Source of the DNA: UBA4085 sp964556755
Lineage (GTDB): Bacteria; Acidobacteriota; Aminicenantia; Aminicenantales; UBA4085
Reading direction: 5' to 3'
Assembly: GCA_964556755.1 (NCBI GenBank)
Contig: CAZKXI010000002.1
Span: forward strand, 1 to 64,000
Length of the DNA: 64,000 bases
Part shown: positions 34,210 to 42,497 of the stretch, in pieces
Layout: each line of letters starts with the position of its first letter
How positions within the stretch are numbered: the first letter of the stretch is position 1
Translations under genes and position numbers: made by a program
Notes under the pieces: model-generated
The model's input: the letters and a program-made list of their open reading frames with translations, nothing else
Database searches by the model: none
Told to the model about the DNA's origin: nothing

Positions 34210-34218
34210 GCCTCCGGC

Positions 34219-35607
34219 TCAGCCCTCCAGCTCTTGAATGACGGCGCGCAGGTAGCGGGCCGGCGGAGTGATCCGCTTGTGGAACGCGTCCTTCAGCTGG
34301 GCCGCGACCGCCTCGAAGGCGGCGAAGTCATCCTGGTTGCTCCAGTTGTCCATGTTCAGGCGCTCCAGGAGATCCTTGAGGACGCCCGGATTCAAAATAT
34401 CCGAGGTGAAGCGGGCCAGGCGGCAGGACTCTCGCTCGCACATCCGGACCGAGCGGAGGATGATCTTGCGCAGGACCTCCTGGTTGTTGATGAGCTCCTG
34501 CTTGATGAAGAACTGGTCCTTGGGCGTGCCGGCCTGGCCCAGCCGGGCGAAGAGCTTGCGGGCTTCCCCGGTGACCGCATCCACGGCCCGCAGCAGCGAC
34601 TCGCCGTCCAAGATGAGATGATCCCGATTCTGGAAGAAGCTGATCTCGCCGCTGTAGTCCGTGGGCTCGGAGCGGCGGTACCGCTCGAGAGCGGCAAAGA
34701 GGCCGGTGAAGTCGGTCTCCTCGGCCGGGGCGGTCGGAGCGGCCGGGGCTTGGCCTTCCGAGCCCTGTTCGCGGCGGACGAAGTCCTGGATGAACTGGTT
34801 GATCTCTGGCATCTTCATCTCGGCCGCCGCCTCCGTCCGCTGGGCCGGCCACTCGGCTTCCTCGGGACCGTTCGGCAGGATGGCTTCCGCCGTCTCAGGG
34901 ACCGCGCTCATCTGGGGCGGAAGGAAAGAGGCGCCGGGATCCGCGGACGGGCCGTCCTGATCCAGCATCTCCTTGATCTTCTTCAGCTTTCCAAGCTCCT
35001 TCTCCAGATCGAAGACGAACTCCCGCTCGTCTGCCGAAGAGCCCAGGCCGGCTTCGAGGGAGTCGACGGCCTCCGGGGCGCGAGTCTCGTCCGCCGACCG
35101 CGGCGCTTCCGGCGGCGCAGGGGACGGAGCCGCGGCGGCCGGCCGCTCGGGCTCCAGGTCCGGTCCGGAACCGGCGTACTTCTCCTTCAGCTTGGCCCGC
35201 AGGTCGCCGATCTTGCGCTCGGCCGAGAGGCGCAGGTCCGCCAAGCGGCCGCTCATCTCCGCCACGGCCCGCAGCTCCTCGCCGGTCTGGGAGGTCAGCT
35301 TCTCGATCTCCTTCTGGAAGGCGGCGCTGCGGTCCAGGCGGGCCCGGATCTCGGCCTCTAGGCCGTCGCGGGCCGACTCGAACTCGGCCACGGCATCATG
35401 GTACTCGCGCAGGCTGCCCCGCTCCTTCTCGAACTCGCGCTCGATCTCGGCCAGCTTGCGCTCGGACTCTTCCCTCTCCCGACGGAGGCGATCCTCCAGC
35501 TCGCGCTGGATCTGCTCGCGCTTCTGGCGGAGGCTGGACTCCAGGCCGGTCTCGATCTCGCGGATGATGACGTTGGATTCGTCGAGCGCGTCGCCTTTGG
35601 GCGTCAT
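34219..35607 (-). CDS. long coiled-coil protein of unknown function
   Basis: In the 462-residue protein, residues about 15-140 are an almost continuous charged coiled coil (LRQKREQIQRELEDRLRRE). An Ala/Pro-rich linker follows, with a short helix (FVFDLEKELGKLKKIKEML). The C-terminal domain of about 170 residues (YSGEISFFQNRDHLILDGES to YLRAVIQELEG) looks globular and helical. No signal peptide or membrane segment is present. It sits between the GGDEF-PilZ and HD-GYP genes, so a scaffold or effector role in c-di-GMP signalling is possible but unproven. AGGAG precedes ATG 35607. Confidence 0.8.
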   Translation of the reverse strand: MTPKGDALDESNVIIREIETGLESSLRQKREQIQRELEDRLRREREESERKLAEIEREFEKERGSLREYHDAVAEFESARDGLEAEIRARLDRSAAFQKEIEKLTSQTGEELRAVAEMSGRLADLRLSAERKIGDLRAKLKEKYAGSGPDLEPERPAAAAPSPAPPEAPRSADETRAPEAVDSLEAGLGSSADEREFVFDLEKELGKLKKIKEMLDQDGPSADPGASFLPPQMSAVPETAEAILPNGPEEAEWPAQRTEAAAEMKMPEINQFIQDFVRREQGSEGQAPAAPTAPAEETDFTGLFAALERYRRSEPTDYSGEISFFQNRDHLILDGESLLRAVDAVTGEARKLFARLGQAGTPKDQFFIKQELINNQEVLRKIILRSVRMCERESCRLARFTSDILNPGVLKDLLERLNMDNWSNQDDFAAFEAVAAQLKDAFHKRITPPARYLRAVIQELEG

Positions 35608-35811
35608 GACCGTTCTCCTTCGGCCCCCTGCGGGCCGTCCGGGAGCCCCTCTCCCGACCGGGCTTCCCGGGGACGCGGCTAGTGTATCCGAACCGGCTCC
35701 GGGGGGGCAATCACCTCCCCCGGCGAGACGTCCGGGGATATTGCCCTCCCCTCCCTCCCCCCTGGAGATGAGAGATCTGCCCCCCGGGGGTCACCCCCCG
35801 CGCCGCTCGGC

Positions 35812-35840
35812 TTGCGCCACGCGGGCGCCTGGAGTATATA
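35812..35840 (+). promoter_or_regulatory. promoter of the HD-GYP gene
   Basis: TTGCGC (35812-35817), a 17-bp spacer and TATATA (35835-35840) precede ATG 35854. A TCACCCCC copy (35791-35798) lies 21 bp before the -35, not in the 16-bp register seen at the EPS promoters. Confidence 0.5.
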
Positions 35841-35853
35841 GGGGTCGACTCCC

Positions 35854-36957
35854 ATGGCGCCCCAAGGTCTTCTTCTCTGCCGCCTCGCGGCCGACCGCCG
35901 CGAGCGCCTGCTGCGGGGATTGAAGGGCCTCCGGCTCGCCGTGCGGCCCGTCCGGGTCGAGCCGGAAGGCCTGGCCGGCTCGGCCGCCGACCCGGCCTTT
36001 GTTATGGTCGTGGCCGGGGCCGATGGCTCCGCCGATCCCCTCCTCAAGATCTTGTCAGGCCTTAAGAAAGCCCGCCCGGAGCTTTCGGTGCTGGCCGTGG
36101 CTCCGGTCGGCCCGGACGGCCCCTGGCTCCGCCTCCTGCGCGAGGGCGGCCTGGACGGCCTCGCCGACCCCGAGGACGGAGCCGCCCTCCTGTCCCTGGT
36201 CCGCAGCGAATGGCGCCGGCGCGAGGGAGAGCGGCTGGCCGAGGGCCGCGGCCGGGCCCTGCGGCGGGCCCAGGCCGAGCAGGCCCGCGGGGAGCGACGG
36301 GCCGAGGAGCTGGAGAGCGTCTACGACGCGACCCTGGAAAACCTGATGACGGCGCTTGACCTTCGCGACGTCGAGACGTTCGGTCATTCCCAAGCCGTGG
36401 CCAAGTACACCCAGGTCCTGGCCGGGCTGATCGGGCTGACCGACCCCGGCGAGCTGGAGAGCCTGCGCCGCGGCGCCCTGCTCCATGACATCGGCAAGAT
36501 CGCCATCCCGGACGCCATCCTCAAGAAGGCCGATCCGCTGACGGCCGACGACTGGGCCAAGATCCGCCTCCATCCCGCTCTTGGCTTCGGACTGGTCAAG
36601 GAGATCAAGCTGATCCAGGTGGTCGGCAACGTCATCCTCCACCACCACGAGCGCTATGACGGAACGGGCTACCCGGACGGGCTGAAGGGCGATCGCATCC
36701 CTCTGGAAGCCCGGCTGTTCGCCCTGGCCGACGCCCTCGATGCCATCACCGCCCACCGGCCGTACCGGCGGGCCAGGGACTTTCGGACCGCCCAGCGGGA
36801 GATCATCCGCCACGCCGGAACCCAGTTCGACCCGCGGCTGGTGGAGGCGTTCTTGCGCCTCAAGCCGGAGAAGTGGGAGAAGATCCGCTTCGAGACGACG
36901 GCCTTCGTCCCCGCCGTCGAGGAATTCTCCATCCTGGCCCGCAAGCTCAGGGCCTAG
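35854..36957 (+). CDS. HD-GYP domain protein (probable c-di-GMP phosphodiesterase)
   Basis: The 367-residue protein has an N-terminal receiver-like fold (residues 1-115) without a clear phospho-acceptor Asp and then a charged helical linker. An HD-GYP domain follows from about 150, with LLHDIGKIAIPD (metal-binding His-Asp near 211) and HHHERYDGTGYPDGLKGDRIP (GYP near 271). HD-GYP enzymes hydrolyse c-di-GMP to pGpG or GMP using two or three metals. The motif set is complete, so activity is likely. It is the counterpart of the diguanylate cyclase encoded 1.6 kb away. It overlaps convergent prmC by 11 bp. Confidence 0.92.
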   Translation: MAPQGLLLCRLAADRRERLLRGLKGLRLAVRPVRVEPEGLAGSAADPAFVMVVAGADGSADPLLKILSGLKKARPELSVLAVAPVGPDGPWLRLLREGGLDGLADPEDGAALLSLVRSEWRRREGERLAEGRGRALRRAQAEQARGERRAEELESVYDATLENLMTALDLRDVETFGHSQAVAKYTQVLAGLIGLTDPGELESLRRGALLHDIGKIAIPDAILKKADPLTADDWAKIRLHPALGFGLVKEIKLIQVVGNVILHHHERYDGTGYPDGLKGDRIPLEARLFALADALDAITAHRPYRRARDFRTAQREIIRHAGTQFDPRLVEAFLRLKPEKWEKIRFETTAFVPAVEEFSILARKLRA

Positions 36958-37831
36958 GGACGCCTCCGTCCCAGCGGGCCGAGACCACCCGGATGATCCC
37001 GGCCAGGTCCCGGCGCGTCTCCACGGCGGACCAGCCCGGCCGGAAGAGCGCCCGGACCGCTCGGGCTTGGCCGCGGCCGATCTCCAGAAACATCCGTCCG
37101 CCGGGCTTCAGCCACTCCGCCGCCCCGGACACCAGACGGACGATGATCTCCAGACCGGTCGGCCCGGGCACGAGAGCGGCCTTGGGCTCGTGGTCGCGGA
37201 CCTCGGGCTGGAGGCCGGCCCAATCGGCTTCGCGGACATAGGGGGGATTGGAAGCCAGGACGTCCAGCCGGCCCTCGAGGCCGCGGCCGCGCAAGGCCCG
37301 GTAGAGGTCGCCCCGGAGGATCTCGACGTTGTCCAAGCCCAGGCGGGCGGCGTTGCGCCGGACGACCCGGAGGGCGGCCGGGCTGGAATCCGTGGCCAAG
37401 ATCCGGGCGGCGCGCAGCTCCGAAGCCAGGGCCAGGGCCACGGCGCCGGATCCCGTCCCGATGTCCGCCAGAAGGAGCGCGCCCTCCCCGGACCCGTCCA
37501 GAACGGCTTGAACCAGGGCCTCGGTCTCCGGGCGGGGAATGAGAACCCCGGGTCCGACCTCGAGAGGCAGGGACCAGAACTCCCTCTCGCCCAGGATGTA
37601 GGCGAACGGCTCGCCGGCGACCCGACGCTCGATGCGGCCAAGGAAGCGCCGGGCGGAGGCGGCGGAGACGACCCGCTCGGGGTAGGCCAGAATCTCCAGT
37701 TCCGTCAGATCCAGGCTGCGGCGGAGGAGGACGCCGGCTTCCAGGCCGGCCGCGGGGGCCTTCGCCTCCGAGAGGAGCCGCCGCCCCTCGGCGGCCAGCC
37801 GGCCGACCGTCCAGCGGGGAGACGCCGCCAT
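36947..37831 (-). CDS. prmC: peptide chain release factor N5-glutamine methyltransferase
   Basis: PrmC methylates the Gln of the GGQ motif in release factors. The 294-residue SAM-dependent enzyme has an N-terminal helical domain, REFWSLPLEVGPGVLIPRPETE, the SAM-binding loop DIGTGSGAVALALA and the catalytic NPPYV near residue 194. It begins 16 bp after the prfA stop, so enzyme and substrate are co-encoded, a widespread arrangement. Its 3' end overlaps the HD-GYP gene by 11 bp. Confidence 0.94.
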   Translation of the reverse strand: MAASPRWTVGRLAAEGRRLLSEAKAPAAGLEAGVLLRRSLDLTELEILAYPERVVSAASARRFLGRIERRVAGEPFAYILGEREFWSLPLEVGPGVLIPRPETEALVQAVLDGSGEGALLLADIGTGSGAVALALASELRAARILATDSSPAALRVVRRNAARLGLDNVEILRGDLYRALRGRGLEGRLDVLASNPPYVREADWAGLQPEVRDHEPKAALVPGPTGLEIIVRLVSGAAEWLKPGGRMFLEIGRGQARAVRALFRPGWSAVETRRDLAGIIRVVSARWDGGVPRP

Positions 37832-37847
37832 GGCCGGCTCCCGAACC

Positions 37848-38927
37848 TCAGGCCGCGCCGCCGCGGCGCTCCAGCTCGCGGGCCTGGGCCTGGAAGACGA
37901 GCTTCTCCAGCAGGGGGCCGAGGTCGCCGTCCAGGATCCCGGCCATGTTGTGGAAGCTCTCGTTCAGGCGGTGGTCGGTGATGCGGGACTGGGGGAAGTT
38001 GTAGGTCCGGATCTTCTCGCTCCGCTCCCCCGTCCCGACCTGCGAGCGGCGGTCCTGGGCGATCTTCTGCTGCTGCTCGCCGCGGACGATGTCCAGCAGC
38101 CGCGAGCGCAGGACGCGAAGGGCCTTCTCCTTGTTGCGGTGCTGGGACTTCTCGTCCTGGCAGGAGACGACCAGCCCGGAGGGCCTATGGGTGATGCGGA
38201 TGGCGGTGTAGTTGCGGTTGACGTTCTGGCCGCCCGGGCCCGAGGAGCCGAAGGCCTCGATCTTGAGGTCCTTGGCTTCCAGCTTGACGTCGACCTCGTC
38301 AGCCTCCGGCAGGACGGCCACCGTCACGGTCGAGGTGTGGATGCGGCCGCTCCCCTCGGTCTTGGGCACCCGCTGGACCCGGTGCACGCCGCTCTCGTAC
38401 TTGAGCACGGAGTAGGCCCGCTTGCCCTGGATGCCGGCCACGATCTCCTTGAAGCCCCCGATGGGCGAGAGGCTGGAGTCGAGGACCTCCATCTTCCAGC
38501 CCCGGGCCTCGGCGAAGCGGGCGTACATGCGGAACAAGTCCTGGGCGAAGAGGGAGGCCTCGTCCCCGCCGGCGCCGGCCCGGATCTCGAGAAGGACGTT
38601 CTTCTCGTCCAGGGGGTCCTTGGGCAGGAGCATGGCCCGCAGCGTCCGCTCCAGCTCCCGGGCTTCTCCCTCCAGGCGCCCGGCTTCGGCTTCGGCCAGG
38701 GACCGCAGGTCCGGGTCGGCGCCCCCATCGGCCAGGATCTCGCGGCTCTCGGCCAAGCCGGTCTCCAGGCGGCGATACTCCTCGATGCGACGGGCCAGCG
38801 GCTCCAGCTCGGAGCGCTCCTTGGACACTTCCCGGAGGCGCTTGGGATCGGCCAGCACGGCCGCATCGGAGAGGCTGGCGGTCAGGAGGCGGAATTTCTC
38901 CGCGGCCGCCTCCAGTTCAGGCAGCAT
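37848..38927 (-). CDS. prfA: peptide chain release factor 1
   Basis: RF1 terminates translation at UAA and UAG. The 359-residue protein has the standard layout: an N-terminal helical domain, GVHRVQRVPKTEGSGRIHTS (codon-recognition tripeptide position reads PKT where PxT is conserved) and GPGGQNVNRN with the catalytic GGQ near residue 229. HRPSGLVVSCQDEKSQHRNK follows. It lies in an operon with rpmE (6 bp upstream) and prmC (downstream). Confidence 0.95.
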   Translation of the reverse strand: MLPELEAAAEKFRLLTASLSDAAVLADPKRLREVSKERSELEPLARRIEEYRRLETGLAESREILADGGADPDLRSLAEAEAGRLEGEARELERTLRAMLLPKDPLDEKNVLLEIRAGAGGDEASLFAQDLFRMYARFAEARGWKMEVLDSSLSPIGGFKEIVAGIQGKRAYSVLKYESGVHRVQRVPKTEGSGRIHTSTVTVAVLPEADEVDVKLEAKDLKIEAFGSSGPGGQNVNRNYTAIRITHRPSGLVVSCQDEKSQHRNKEKALRVLRSRLLDIVRGEQQQKIAQDRRSQVGTGERSEKIRTYNFPQSRITDHRLNESFHNMAGILDGDLGPLLEKLVFQAQARELERRGGAA

Positions 38928-38933
38928 GCCGGA

Positions 38934-39185
38934 TTATTTTTTCCGGGACGCGGCGGATTTCTTGGCCGCCGGCTTGGCGGCCGTCTTGAGGGTGTCGTAC
39001 TTCTTGCGGAACTTCTCCACCCGGCCGGCGCTGTCGATGAACTTCTGCTTGCCGGTGAAGAAGGGATGGCACTGGGAGCAGATCTCGACCCGGATCTCCT
39101 TCTTCGTCGAGCGGGTCGGAAAGGAATTGCCGCAGGCGCAGATGACCATGCAGTCCTGGTACTCGGGATGGATGTCTTTCTTCAT
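38934..39185 (-). CDS. rpmE: 50S ribosomal protein L31 (zinc-binding type)
   Basis: The 83-residue protein has MKKDIHPEYQDCMVICACGN, ICSQCHPFFTGKQKF and RVEKFRKKY. The CxC and CxxC Cys residues mark the zinc-binding L31 form. The C-terminus has an added Lys/Ala-rich tail. A strong AAGGAG and a near-consensus promoter lie upstream. First gene of rpmE-prfA-prmC. Confidence 0.95.
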   Translation of the reverse strand: MKKDIHPEYQDCMVICACGNSFPTRSTKKEIRVEICSQCHPFFTGKQKFIDSAGRVEKFRKKYDTLKTAAKPAAKKSAASRKK

Positions 39186-39212
39186 CGGTCGCGTCTCCTT
39201 GGAAGCCGGGGT

Positions 39213-39241
39213 ATTATAGCGATTCGGCGGATGGCGGTCAA
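39213..39241 (-). promoter_or_regulatory. rpmE-prfA-prmC promoter
   Basis: Minus strand TTGACC (39241-39236), 17-bp spacer, TATAAT (39218-39213), 28 bp before the rpmE ATG. Confidence 0.75.
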
Positions 39242-39245
39242 ATGG

Positions 39246-40091
39246 CTAGTCGGACTGCATCCGGGCTTCGAAGGCCTCCCAGTCGATGCGAAAGACGGCC
39301 CGGGCGGCCGCCTCGCGAGCTCGGTCGCGGTAGGCCCGCGACTCGAACCAGGCCCGCAGCTCGCGGCGCAGGGGCTGAAACTGCTCCTCCGAGCGCCACT
39401 CGTAGACCGCGCCGTCGGCCCGGCGGAGACAGCCGAGGTGGACGACCCAGGCCAGCTGGCGGATGGACATGTGGGCGAAGGTCTTGCGGATGGCCGCGAT
39501 CTCGCCCTCCTTGTCGGGGTTGACGAAGCGGAAGAAGCGGGAGAAGAGGACCGCGTTGTGGTAGTAGGCCGGGAAGGCCAGCAGGGCGTCGGCCCGGGCC
39601 CGCTTGCCCAGGAAGACGAAGACGTCCATGATCCGCTTGCTCATGCCCAGGCCCGGGTGCTGCTGGCCGGGCAGCCCGCCCCGGGCGTCGCTGAAGGAGG
39701 CTAGGGGGTTCTGCAGGGTCAGCCACTCCAGGGCCAGGGCCCGGATGGGCCCCGGCGGGAAGCCCGGCCGCCCGGCCGGATCGAAGGGCCGCTCCCGGAC
39801 CTTCAGATCGATGATGACCCGGTCGGGATCGGGCCGCTCGTGGAAGATTCGGAGTCGCTGCAGGGGATAGGCGGAGGAATCCAGGTCAAAGGCCAGCGGC
39901 CAAAGCCCCAGCTTGCGGGCCTCTTTGAAGAAGCCCTTCTTGTCCAGGACGGCCTGGATCTCGGTCATGGTGAAGCGGCCGAGGAAGAGGGACGTGCCGC
40001 GGCGCTCGGCCAGATCGCCGAAGATCTCCCAATCCTCGACCAGCGGCGTGGGACCCCAGGCATGATCGTCGCGGTCTTGGCTTGGACTCAT
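39246..40091 (-). CDS. conserved-looking cytoplasmic protein of unknown function
   Basis: The 281-residue protein has no signal peptide, membrane segment or recognised motif. It has mixed helix and strand with well-spaced aromatic residues (AYYHNAVLFSRFFRFVNPD, FAHMSIRQLAWVVHLGCL), codon use like its neighbours and an Arg-rich C-terminal helix, all of which support a real folded protein. ATG 40091 is preferred to an upstream in-frame start because the first 26 upstream residues are low-complexity. It is transcribed alone between rsmD and rpmE on the same strand. Confidence 0.7.
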   Translation of the reverse strand: MSPSQDRDDHAWGPTPLVEDWEIFGDLAERRGTSLFLGRFTMTEIQAVLDKKGFFKEARKLGLWPLAFDLDSSAYPLQRLRIFHERPDPDRVIIDLKVRERPFDPAGRPGFPPGPIRALALEWLTLQNPLASFSDARGGLPGQQHPGLGMSKRIMDVFVFLGKRARADALLAFPAYYHNAVLFSRFFRFVNPDKEGEIAAIRKTFAHMSIRQLAWVVHLGCLRRADGAVYEWRSEEQFQPLRRELRAWFESRAYRDRAREAAARAVFRIDWEAFEARMQSD

Positions 40092-40165
40092 GATTCCGGC
40101 CTTCGGCGGCTCCCTTCTCTCCCGAGCGGGGGCTATTCTAAACGAAGCCCCGCCCGGGCGCAACC

Positions 40166-40711
40166 TCACTCGCCGTAGAAGGACAGGACGTCATCGCCCA
40201 GGGAGGTGCGCCGCCGCAGGTCGAAGAAGCGGCCCTCAAAGCGGGTCTTAAAGTGGTGGCGCAGCACGATCAGCCCTCCGGGCGCCAGGACGCCCCGCTT
40301 GCGGATGACCTTGAGCGGATTGCGCTCGTCGAGCAGCCGATAGGGCGGGTCGAGGAAGATGATGTCGAAGCGGAAGTTCTCCCGGGCCAGCTGGATGACT
40401 CCCCTGTTGAACTCCAACCCGACCACCCGGCCGACTTCCTCCGCGCCCAGCTTGGCCAGGTTGTGGCGGAGGACCGACAGGGCCGCCGGCGCCTCCTCGA
40501 TGAAGACGGCCTGGACGGCGCCGCGGCTGAGGGCTTCCAGGCCGATGGAGCCCGTTCCGGCAAAGCCGTCCAGGATGGTCGTCCCGGCGATCTCGTCGCG
40601 GAGGATGTTGAAGAGGGCCGTCTTGAGCTTGTCCGGCATGGGCCGGGTCCCCAGGCCGGGGACCTTCCTCAGCCGTTGGCCCCGGTAGATGCCGCTGATG
40701 ACTCGGATCAT
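40166..40711 (-). CDS. rsmD: 16S rRNA (guanine966-N2)-methyltransferase RsmD
   Basis: RsmD methylates G966 of 16S rRNA with SAM. The 181-residue protein shows MIRVISGIYRGQRLRKVPG, RPMPDKLKTALFNIL, the SAM loop LDGFAGTGSIGLEALSRGA and the catalytic DPPY in IIFLDPPYRLL. ATG 40711 overlaps the stop of the upstream gene (ATGA), which fixes the start. Confidence 0.93.
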   Translation of the reverse strand: MIRVISGIYRGQRLRKVPGLGTRPMPDKLKTALFNILRDEIAGTTILDGFAGTGSIGLEALSRGAVQAVFIEEAPAALSVLRHNLAKLGAEEVGRVVGLEFNRGVIQLARENFRFDIIFLDPPYRLLDERNPLKVIRKRGVLAPGGLIVLRHHFKTRFEGRFFDLRRRTSLGDDVLSFYGE

Positions 40712-41280
40712 GGCTGGAACCAGATCGTCAGCCGGGCCGGCCCGGTGCGTATGTCCCGCACGGAAGCCGGCAGGGACTGCCAATCCTCGACCCCCTGGGC
40801 GTCGGTCTTGCCCATCTGCGAGGCCAGGAAGATGATCATGTCCAGCATCATCATCGGCATGGGCTCCTTCTCCAGGAACAGCTTGTGGAAGGCGAAGCGG
40901 GCCCGGCCGGGCTGGACTTCCAGGGTGGCTTCAAAATAGAGGTTGATCCTCTCCTTGATCCAGGCCGGGATGGAACGGCCCCGAAAGTCGAGCTCGATCC
41001 AGCCCTCGACCCGGTTGCCGGGATAGAGCCTCAGGCGGACGTCCCGCAGGAGATCCTCCCCGGACTTCTCCAAGCGCCAGGCCAGGTAGCCGTTCAGCTC
41101 GGCTTCGCTGAACTCGTGCGGCTGCGGATCGGCGGCGGCCGGCGCCTTCTCGATCCGCTCGACGACCGCCGCCAGGCGCGGGGCCAGGGACTTATCCGCG
41201 TCCGGAGGGGTTTGGCCGAGGGAGAGAGCCGCGGCGGCGGCCAGGACGGGGATGATGGCGGCTGAGAGTCGCTGGACCAT
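40708..41280 (-). CDS. secreted protein of unknown function
   Basis: The 190-residue protein has a signal peptide (MVQRLSAAIIPVLAAAAALSLG, cleavage near GQT). The mature part begins with a helical region (FSEAELNGYLAWRLEKSGED) followed by amphipathic strands (DVRLRLYPGNRVEGWIELDF, YFEATLEVQPGRARFAFHKLFL) reminiscent of lipid-binding or periplasmic bridging beta folds, which is only a visual impression. It is coupled to rsmD by a 4-bp overlap. Confidence 0.7.
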   Translation of the reverse strand: MVQRLSAAIIPVLAAAAALSLGQTPPDADKSLAPRLAAVVERIEKAPAAADPQPHEFSEAELNGYLAWRLEKSGEDLLRDVRLRLYPGNRVEGWIELDFRGRSIPAWIKERINLYFEATLEVQPGRARFAFHKLFLEKEPMPMMMLDMIIFLASQMGKTDAQGVEDWQSLPASVRDIRTGPARLTIWFQP

Positions 41281-41331
41281 GCCGCCCTACTCTAGCAGGT
41301 TCGCGACTCGGCGGCAAGGCGGGGCGGGGAT

Positions 41332-42279
41332 TCAGCGGCCCTCGAGAAGGCGCCGGATGAGGTAGATCCACGGCCGCAGCCAGCGCCCCGCGGCGTAAAC
41401 GGCCCGGGCCCAGGGCCCGGCGCCGGGAGCCTGGCGGCGAATCCAGCCGCGGGGAGGCCAAAGGACGCGGATCGCGCCTCGCAGGGCCGGCCCGACCCTC
41501 CCCCTTCGGACGAGGGCCAGGATCGAAGGCATGTAGTAGGGCGCCCGGGAGACCGGTCGCCGGGCCGCGACGGACTCCGGCGGCCAAAAGAACAAGCTGG
41601 CCCGGCGCGCCCACCCCCCGGAGGAGATCAGTCGCCGCCCCCCCTGGGGGACGGCGTCCTCCCAACAGCGCAGGACGAGCCTCAAGCCGTGTCCGAGCGC
41701 CTCCTCCATCCCCTCCTCCGAGGCGATCGATGCCGCCTCGCCCCAATCGAAGTCCGGAAGAGCGGCCATCTCGGCCAGGTCGACCAGCCAGGACAATCGG
41801 GCGTACGAATGCTGCTGGGCATGGACGGCCGCATAGACCATCTCGTGCGGCCAGCCGGGGACCCAAGCCGGCTCGCCGGCCAATCGGACGGAGCGCAGAG
41901 ACCTCCAGAAGCGGGCCTCCCCTCGGGCCGGCATATGCAGTCCGAGAGGATTGGCATGGAGCTCCACGGCCAAGCCGTCCTTGCGGAAGACGGGCGAGAG
42001 CGACCAGGCCGGAGCTCCCCGGCCCGGGCCGGAGACGGATTCGGGACCGCCCTCGCGGCGAAATCCGGCGTCTCGCAGGAGGGCGACAAGGGCCTCCCAC
42101 TCGCCGGGATGAACGAAGAGATCGACGTCGAGATACGGCCGCAGTCCGGGCTCGCCATAGAGCCGCTCGGCCCAATGAAAGCCCTTGCTGACGGCGGGAC
42201 GCAGGCCCGACCGGTCGGATTCGCGCAGCAGGGGCCCGACGAGGGCCCGGGCTTTGACGTCGCGGGCCGCGGCGGCCAA
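41332..42279 (-). CDS. nucleotidyltransferase family protein (NTP_transf_5-like), start uncertain
   Basis: The family resemblance lies in SKGFHWAERLYGEPGLRPYLDVDLFVHPGEWEAL: a KG motif, then DxDLFV supplying the two acidic metal ligands of the polymerase-beta fold, and later WPHEMVYAAVHAQQHSY. Such proteins often occur in polysaccharide loci, function unknown. The TTG at 42279 is only the first conventional codon. The same frame stays open upstream to about 42500 with family-like sequence (LLRWLSSPV, TAPLLERQLGRF) but contains no ATG, GTG or TTG. The true start is therefore unresolved. It lies at the downstream edge of the EPS locus. Confidence 0.7.
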   Translation of the reverse strand: MAAAARDVKARALVGPLLRESDRSGLRPAVSKGFHWAERLYGEPGLRPYLDVDLFVHPGEWEALVALLRDAGFRREGGPESVSGPGRGAPAWSLSPVFRKDGLAVELHANPLGLHMPARGEARFWRSLRSVRLAGEPAWVPGWPHEMVYAAVHAQQHSYARLSWLVDLAEMAALPDFDWGEAASIASEEGMEEALGHGLRLVLRCWEDAVPQGGRRLISSGGWARRASLFFWPPESVAARRPVSRAPYYMPSILALVRRGRVGPALRGAIRVLWPPRGWIRRQAPGAGPWARAVYAAGRWLRPWIYLIRRLLEGR

Positions 42280-42497
42280 TCGCAGGCGGCGCAGCTCCGC
42301 CGTCAGGACGGCGGGGACGCGGTCCGCGAAGCGGCCCAGCTGCCGCTCCAGCAGCGGGGCCGTACCCTCCCGGCGGGCCGCGGACAGAAGACGGGACCCA
42401 TCCGGGACGGGCGAGGAAAGCCAGCGAAGAAGACGGGGCTCGAAGCCGGGACCAGGCCGGACCCGCGAGCCCTGGACGAGAAGGGCGGAGGCGGGAT

